From NCBI GenBank assembly GCA_004369085.1, contig ML210162.1:124001-188000 (forward strand): a stretch of 64,000 bases of DNA, given 5' to 3'. Shown piece by piece: positions 57,685 to 64,000 of the stretch. A program made the translations under genes and the position numbers. The notes under the pieces are model-generated. The model was not told the DNA's origin and ran no database searches. It worked only from the letters and a program-made list of their open reading frames with translations. Each line of letters opens with the position of its first letter. Positions within the stretch are counted from its first letter, which is position 1. The DNA comes from Coprinopsis marcescibilis (Eukaryota > Basidiomycota > Agaricomycetes > Agaricales > Psathyrellaceae).

Positions 57685-58488
57685 ATGACGCAGGAATCAT
57701 CGGAACAGATAAGTCCAGTTGAGCGTGCGCGAAAGCTGGTGAAACAGAAGGAAGACATTGAAGCAGAAATCGAAGCCCACAGTTCAATACTTCGAGCGAA
57801 TGGTGCAACAATGGAAACACCTCTTGTGGACAAAGATGGCTTTCCTCGAGCAGATATTGATATTTATGCAGTACGGCCAGCTAGGGCTAGGATCATCATG
57901 CTCCGCAATGATCTCAAAGCCGTAATGGACGATATTGCGAAAGTGCTGGAGAACATCTACGACCCAAGCAATGCTGTGAGCCAGGATGAGGCTGAGAATG
58001 AGGAGTCTCCGCAAGCATTTGCCAAAGTCAATGGTGTGGCACCGAGCAGTCCTGCCGGTCAAGCAGTACGCCGTTTCTTGATTCCATTGTTGTGATCGTT
58101 CCTTACCTCACGGACAATAGGGGCTTCAGGAAGAGGATCTCATAGTCAAGTTCGGTGGTCTAACGATACGGTCGTTTACCTCTGGGTCCTTACAGCCACT
58201 GGTGCAGGTAGTTGCTGCCAATGAAAATGTAAGCACAGTAACTTCGTGTGCCTAATGTTTGGTGGGGACTAAGGAGTCTTCCTTTCTTCCAGCGGCCGAT
58301 CTCCATCGAGGTGTTGCGATCAGGAGGAAACAAGGTCATAAGCTTAACGCCCCGCAAGGGATGGGGAGGAAAAGGATTGCTTGGGTATGAGTGTCTATAA
58401 CCTTTTCAATCGATGATACTAACAGCGAAATCGGTTCTACTTACATTGTGTTAGGTGTCATATTGTTCCTTATTCGTCAAACTCATAG
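57685..58488 (+). CDS. nas2: 26S proteasome assembly chaperone NAS2 / PSMD9
   Basis: A chaperone for the Rpt4-Rpt5 module of the proteasome base. Exon 1 encodes the N-terminal helical domain (MTQESSEQISPVERARKLVK, then LVKQKEDIEAEIEAHSSILR, DIDIYAVRPARARIIMLRND). Three further exons encode a PDZ-like domain: GLQEEDLIVKFGGLTIRSFT, PLVQVVAANENRPISIEVLR, KVISLTPRKGWGGKGLLGCH, ending IVPYSSNS at 58488. The order and length match the family. Introns use gtacgc, gtaagc and gtatga donors. Start is the ATG preceding the family-like N-terminus. Confidence 0.92.
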
Positions 58489-59121
58489 TGATAGCGAAAA
58501 TATCTCGCTAAATACGATTTTTTATCTGGTAACATCCTGAGAGGCGGTGGCTTCTCCGCCCTCCAAGGACGGCAACGAGTGCGCTACCGCAAGTTCCCTC
58601 GACGACTGTTCCCCCGGGGACCAAGTTCCAGTTAACCGTTGAATTGGATTGAAAGACGCGCTTCCGAATAGAGTGTTCCTCCTCGAATGTTGTCAGCGCG
58701 CGGAGTAGCTCGACCTCGACTGAGTTAGGCTATGTTTTTCCTGGTGCCTGTCCATGTTGAACAGCTGAAGATATCATGATGATTGTCAGAAAAGGGATAT
58801 TATGATTCGAGATTGGCGTGTTGATGGTGATGAGACGGTAGTATTTGGTTGTGTTATGAACGGGTTGGACTGACATGCGAAATGTGGTAACTTATGCAGC
58901 TGGAATCTGGAGCGCTAATGGACGGTTGCTCCGAACATCAGCTTTAACAAGTCCCTCGCCTAGGGCGAAGGTCTCTACCTCAAAATCCCCATATCCTTAC
59001 GACTTTCACGTTTTGATGATCATTTTTATATATTAACAGCTGAAAAACCAAAGAACTCTGCTCGTACGTTCTCACCGTACACACATACCCTCACGCTCAA
59101 CTCATATCCCAGCAATCGACC
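58489..59121. other. intergenic upstream of the RasGEF gene
   Basis: 633 bp between two plus-strand genes. I looked for tRNA or other RNA features in the GC-rich part (58540-58640) and found none convincing. It likely holds the RasGEF promoter and long 5' UTR. Confidence 0.4.
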
Positions 59122-62100
59122 ATGTATCCTCGGCTCGCCATAGACACAAAGGCTGGCTCAGATCAGGGTCATTCTTATCTCAATGCTCAGGCTCGTTACC
59201 TTCGTTCAGCATCTCCAGCTGGGCCAAAGCTAGCAGGCGTACGGGCTCGCAGTATCTCTAACGCCTCAACCGCCTCATCCTTATCCATCGTCTCCCCCGC
59301 ATATTCTTCTTCAAATGCATCTACGACCTCCCTAGACATCCCAGGACCTTCAAATCTATCAACGAGATCACGGTCGCGCTCACCTTCAAGATCGCGGTCG
59401 GTTAGTCCCGCTGTGGGCGACGCTGCTCACCTTGGCTCAGATTTCGTTTTGGCCATGCATGACTATGCTCCGCCTCAACAGCACGCTACTTGTCTTTCCT
59501 TTCGTACTGGCCAAGTAATCCACGTACTCAATCGCGATGCCAGTGGCTGGTGGGATGGAGAACTCGACGGCCGGAGGGGATGGTTTCCAAGCAATTACGT
59601 TTCTTCAGAGGTCTCAAATCTACAGGATGAGGAGTCTATACTGCCGGAATCCGTTCGTCTCTATCGCCTATTTGATCCAAAGCGAATCCACTCATGAAAT
59701 CATCTTCTAGATCCGCAGGAAACAGCACAAGCACTCCGACTCTACTTCTTCGACCACCTCCTGGGCCAGCGCCTCGTCTTCGTCTCATCAAAGTGGTCAC
59801 AGTCACACTCCATCCGCATCTGGTTCCTTGAGCGAAGAGGGCGAATCGTATTGCCCACCGCTGATGGTACCTTTGCTCCATGGACTCACACTACTCCAAA
59901 ACGCTGTTAGAGGGAACCGTACGACTCATTTCCAACCCTCGACTGCCTGCATTATATCCTGCGTGCGATCCATCCTCTCAGCAACGGACACACTGCAACG
60001 GGACGCCACAGTGCTGCAACAATACCCCCAGCTTGGAGAGGAGAGGCGGCGTATATTGACGGTGCTTGCTTCCCTGGTTGCCCAGGCTAAGAAAGCGTCC
60101 GATGAAAAGCTCCCTGCAGCCAGACAAGGCGAAGAAACGGCAGCGATGGTACGACTAGCTGGGCAGGTCTTTGCTCATGTACGACGGTTTCTCTCAGTGG
60201 CTTCTGAGTGCGGGGTAGAGCTGCCGGAAGAGCCTGATACACAGATGATCATGACGGGGAGTCCCAATGGGAAGGCAGATGTCGAATCTCCTTTGAGCAC
60301 AGCTGGGAGGACCCCGACGCAACGCCGGGTCACTTCACGGCAGGCAACGTCAAGAGCTCCGTTAAGGACCAAGAGCCAGACCGACCTTCGAGGCCGACTT
60401 CTGCCAGGTCTGCGGCAAAATGGAAGCCTTTCAGCAGCCTCCGTATCAACCAACAAGATGCAAGCCGATCAGCAGGTTGCCGCGAATGGTGGGTTCAAAC
60501 GAGGACATCGTCACAACCCTTCCACGAGCAGCATATCGTCAATATCTTCATTCTCCTCGCAAGGTTCAGCAACGTCTTCATCACCACCTCCATTCCCAAA
60601 TGGTCCTTCCAGTCCTGCCCAGGTCCTGGAAGCACTCCGATACACTCACGACCAATATCTTTCGACCATCGCGGCTTTCATTGGCCATGCCCACTCACAT
60701 TCACGGACATCACATGCATCGAGCACTGGACAACTTTACGACCTTGTGCGAGAAATTGTGGAACTAGTATGTAAGCTGCTGACAATCGTGGAAGCAGTGA
60801 TGCAGCATCCCGACATTCCGGTTCATCGAATAGGACCCTTGAAGGCAGCGAAGGCAGGCCTTTTTAGTGTCACTAGCTCCCTCGCGGAATCGGTGCGACT
60901 ATTGACGACATCAACAGCGTCAAGCTTATCCGACGAAGACGAAAAGAAAGCCCTTTTGCAATCTGCAACCAATGCTCTCAAGGCAGGGGCTGATTGTGTT
61001 GCCGCCGTCAAGGTATGCCTTACCCGCTCAATCGGCGACAGACCCTTCAATGTCAGTCTGCCGAATTCGGGCGACTTCACGCGCCCTTTCACGCCCAAAC
61101 TACCAACCTTCAATCCGAATGGGCTATCAGAGCAATCAAATGGTTACCATCTTAACGGGATGGACGATGAAGACCTTACTATCCAAGCCGTTTCGCCCTC
61201 CCCTATCCAAAGACACAGAGAACCTTCTTCCGGCTCTGAATCGAGCAGCTTTTCAAAAGCGTCATGGCAACGCTCTGACGAAACTCGAGCCACTTCTGTT
61301 GAAGAACAGCGACCACCACCCAACGGTCTTGCCCCTATCCGACTTTTGCCTAAAACCCCAATCGAGCCTTCGTTGGCTTCACCCTCCTCATTTGTGCGCT
61401 CGGACGATGGGACGACATGGGAAGGTAGCATTCATGACCATCAAGCTATGAGATCTTCAGAACGCGTCGATCGCGTCAATGATGACCTCCCGGCCTTGCC
61501 CAACGAAGAATTCACCGATCCTCAGGATCCTATAACATGGATGTTCTCCCACGACTACCCGACAGACGATGTGGCTTATAACAACGATGGTCATCTGGTT
61601 GGTGCCAGCATGCCTGCTCTTGTCGAAAAGATGACCCCACACGATAGTCTGGTTGACCCAGCGTTCGCAGCGGTGTTCTTCCTCACGTTCCGACTTTTTT
61701 CATCTCCAGTTGAGCTGGTGGATGCTATTATCCAACGCTATAACCTCACACCACCAGCTGGGATTTCAAGAGAGGACGAACAGTTGTGGCAACAGCAAAA
61801 GGGCATCCCCGTCCGGTTGCGTGTGTCGAATTTCATCAAGACGTGGGTGGACACATATTGGCGGCCAGGCGTTGACGAATCTGCGTTGTTGCCTCTGACG
61901 ACTTTCACGAGCCATGGCCTCGCTTTGCTATTCCCTCCACAGGCAAACCGAATCATGGATCTGCTTAATATGCGGCGACAATCGTCTGATATCACCATCA
62001 GTCCCAAGGGCGATCGAAGTCGCGACCCCGGAATGCTGATCAACCCTCCAATGATATCGCCCAATACTGAAATACCCCGACCGACCATGACGAAGACCCT

Positions 62101-63115
62101 GCTGGTCGCGTTGCGGAGGAGGGATTTCGGCAATATCTCAATTACCGATTTCGACGCGCTGGAGTTGGCAAGGCAGCTGACGATTATGGAGTGCGAATTG
62201 TATTGCGCGATACAGCCTACCGAGATTCTGGAAACTGGACAGGAAGGTGCCACTCCTCCGATAAACGTGCGGGCAGTTAGTACACTTAGCACCGCTATCA
62301 CTGGCTGGGTGGCTGAGAGTATCCTTGACGAGCTTGATTTGAAACGGAGGACGTTGTTGGTCAAGTTCTTTGTCAAGGTGGCAGATGTGAGTTGTCTTTT
62401 TGGTAATCAATCCTTGCTTTTGTGTTGATCATTCGGTCTCCAGCGCTGTGTCACGATTAACAACTTCAGCACGTCCCGATCGATACTGGCTGCACTGGAC
62501 TCATCAACTATCCTGAGGCTTCGACAAACCTGGGCTGTAAGTCTTCGTTTTTCCTGATGTCGTTTCACTGGTTTTATGTTGCGTTTTATCAGGGCCTTCC
62601 TCAAAAATACAAATTGCAAATGGAAACGCTACGCAAACTCGCTGATCACAGTCGCAACTACCATGAATACCGGTCAAAACTTCGGAATACCGCGCCACCG
62701 GCTGTACCGTTCCTTGGTCTCTACTTGACCGACATCACCTTCTGTCGCGAAGGCAATCCTTCACATCGACCATCACCGCGAAACGCGTCGAAGAAGTTAA
62801 TCAACTTCAATAAATACCACAAACTGGCGAGGATTGTACAAGATATGCAACGATTCCAAGTCCCCTATACCCTGAAAGCTATACCTGAAGTACAAGAATA
62901 CCTCAACGTTGCCTTTGAGAGAGCACGAAACCATGGGGATTTGGAGGATCTCTACCGTCGCAGGCAAGTGTACATTCAAATTTTACCGTGCATCATGTCC
63001 TGACCTACACTTGTTCAGTCTGTTGGTCGAACCAAAGCAAGCTGCCGATTCTGCTGCGCCAAGCGACATGCGACAGCTTTTCAACTGGGCAACACGATCA
63101 GCCCAAGCTACATAA
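59122..63115 (+). CDS. CDC25-type Ras guanine nucleotide exchange factor with SH3 domain
   Basis: Activates Ras by GDP/GTP exchange, upstream of cAMP or MAPK signalling in fungi. After a Ser/Arg-rich start, an SH3 domain spans about residues 107-163 (DFVLAMHDYAPPQQHATCLS, GWWDGELDGRRGWFPSNYVS). A long middle region follows, then a RasGEF-N segment (VGASMPALVEKMTPHDSLVD, FFLTFRLFSSPVELVDAIIQ) and the catalytic domain (ALELARQLTIMECELYCAIQ, FSTSRSILAALDSSTILRLR, AVPFLGLYLTDITFCREGNP, FNKYHKLARIVQDMQRFQ). The C-terminus SLLVEPKQAADS requires a GC-AG intron at 62964-63018. An intron near 59652-59709 joins the SH3 exon to RRKQHKHSDSTSS. Ends at 63115. Confidence 0.92.
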
Positions 63116-64000
63116 CCATAACAGACTACATCTTAAACAGCTGCATAGAACAGCTGCAAATATTTTTGGAGGATATCTCAGATCTCAAGTCATCATTTGG
63201 ACCGTTTTCTCAACTCTCACCATGCATTTGTAACTTGTATCCTGTACCGTACCTTTTGGTTTTTCGCCTTTCTTCTTCCTATTCTCGCTCTTCGTCGAAC
63301 GATACCGTTCTGTACTTGTGTATTGCCTGCCCGTACTCCCCTGCATATCATTCAACTTTTGATTTCTTTTCGATTTGCTGTTTCTTTCCCCACTTTTGTG
63401 ATGATGTCGCTCAATGGCAACCCCATGATTATACTTATTGCTCTTTTTTTTTTCACCCCCTTCGTGCTCTGTATCCAACTACATCGTATTTGCCTGCACC
63501 ATACATCTATATTAATTTTCGAGCATTAGGAAGCCGATCAATGACTTTTGTGTTTATACTCTAATAGATGGTGTAAAGTACAGGAATGACATTGACATTG
63601 CAAATGTATATCTGCATAGTAGTAGTAGGCCGAGCTACTAATGTCCGCTGGGCATTCCTCACTCCCCGGTGGTTCTTGACGGCGTGGTAGGTGACCAAAC
63701 CTGGCTTGTACTGGTATGCGAAAATATAAAAAGGACATGTACAAAGTCGTAGACGAACAGCCGTGGTTCCGTGTCGCCAAAGAACCGCGAGCTTTCAGTG
63801 AGTGTTACAGAGAAGGTGGGTGAGCGATCGTTGCCAGGGGTCCACACCGTTCGCCAAAGGAACCGCCAGGGACTCTGCCAGAAAACCGGCGCGTCGTAAG
63901 CAGCTGTTTGGCAGGCTAGCAAGGGGCCTGCTGGGACGGCAAGACCGCCGTTGAAAAGAGGATACTTGTATCAAAGAAAGGCGGGAGCATGTACACACAC
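63116..64000. other. 3' flank of RasGEF and window end
   Basis: T-rich sequence (63190-63530) follows the RasGEF stop and probably is its 3' UTR and beyond. The last 350 bp hold only the weak minus-strand frame at 63659-63998. Confidence 0.4.
63659..63998 (-). CDS. possible 3' part of a minus-strand gene cut by the window edge
   Basis: An open minus-strand stretch reads YPLFNGGLAVPAGPLLACQT, then PVFWQSPWRFLWRTVWTPGN and FSVTLTESSRFFGDTEPRL. The composition looks protein-like, but I recognise no family, and the 5' end would be beyond 64000. Overlapping alternative frames exist. Treat as tentative. Confidence 0.25.

Overview
This window looks like nuclear DNA of a mushroom-forming basidiomycete (Agaricomycetes, probably Agaricales). 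The genes are dense and lie on both strands. Most are split by many 45-70 bp GT-AG introns, and the conserved proteins are fungal. Typical agaric families are present: F-box/LRR proteins, a NACHT-ankyrin protein, GH131, TDT transporters and tandem GFA proteins. I found no rRNA, tRNA, CRISPR array or intact transposon. Products were assigned by reading the sequence and joining exons by eye; no database was searched.

Layout. 0-14 kb: a CCDC25/JLP2-like protein, two small disordered hypotheticals, PRMT3-type arginine methyltransferase, a 2-oxoglutarate/Fe(II) oxygenase, a TDT-family malate/sulfite-type transporter and RPAP1. 14-25 kb: an F-box protein, glutathione synthetase, a GH131 beta-glucanase, two tandem GFA-domain proteins, COX20, a CDC25-type rhodanese phosphatase and a small membrane protein. 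25-38 kb: RIO1 kinase, an F-box protein, a NACHT-ankyrin protein, a secreted type-B carboxylesterase and a third F-box protein. 38-42 kb: dihydroxy-acid dehydratase with three unusually long introns. 42-51 kb: a Zn2Cys6 protein followed by two tandem divergent septins. 51-58 kb: chorismate mutase, thiazole synthase THI4 and a decayed second THI4 copy with its promoter. 57-64 kb: the proteasome chaperone NAS2 and a CDC25-type Ras exchange factor.

The most unusual locus is 42.5-50.9 kb. The first septin gene (45033-48027) reads in one continuous spliced frame from a divergent septin GTPase domain into two complete Zn2Cys6 DNA-binding clusters, giving a predicted 815-residue protein. Its P-loop is one residue short by the simplest splicing, and its DTPG motif has become DTPS. 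The tandem neighbour (48650-50917, 642 residues) keeps intact GTPase motifs and has no DNA-binding domain. Failure to splice one 76-nt intron in the first gene would give a septin-only product. A third Zn2Cys6 gene lies just upstream, and all three zinc clusters carry an intron at the same codon and phase. This suggests a septin-linked transcription factor that I do not recognise from described systems.

A second point of interest is the THI4 duplication. The functional gene and its pseudogene share a perfectly spaced CGG-N10-CCG palindrome upstream of the TATA box, which is a candidate Zn2Cys6 regulator site. Metabolic genes here cover glutathione, branched-chain amino acid, aromatic amino acid and thiamine synthesis. 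They are scattered single genes, not a biosynthetic cluster.
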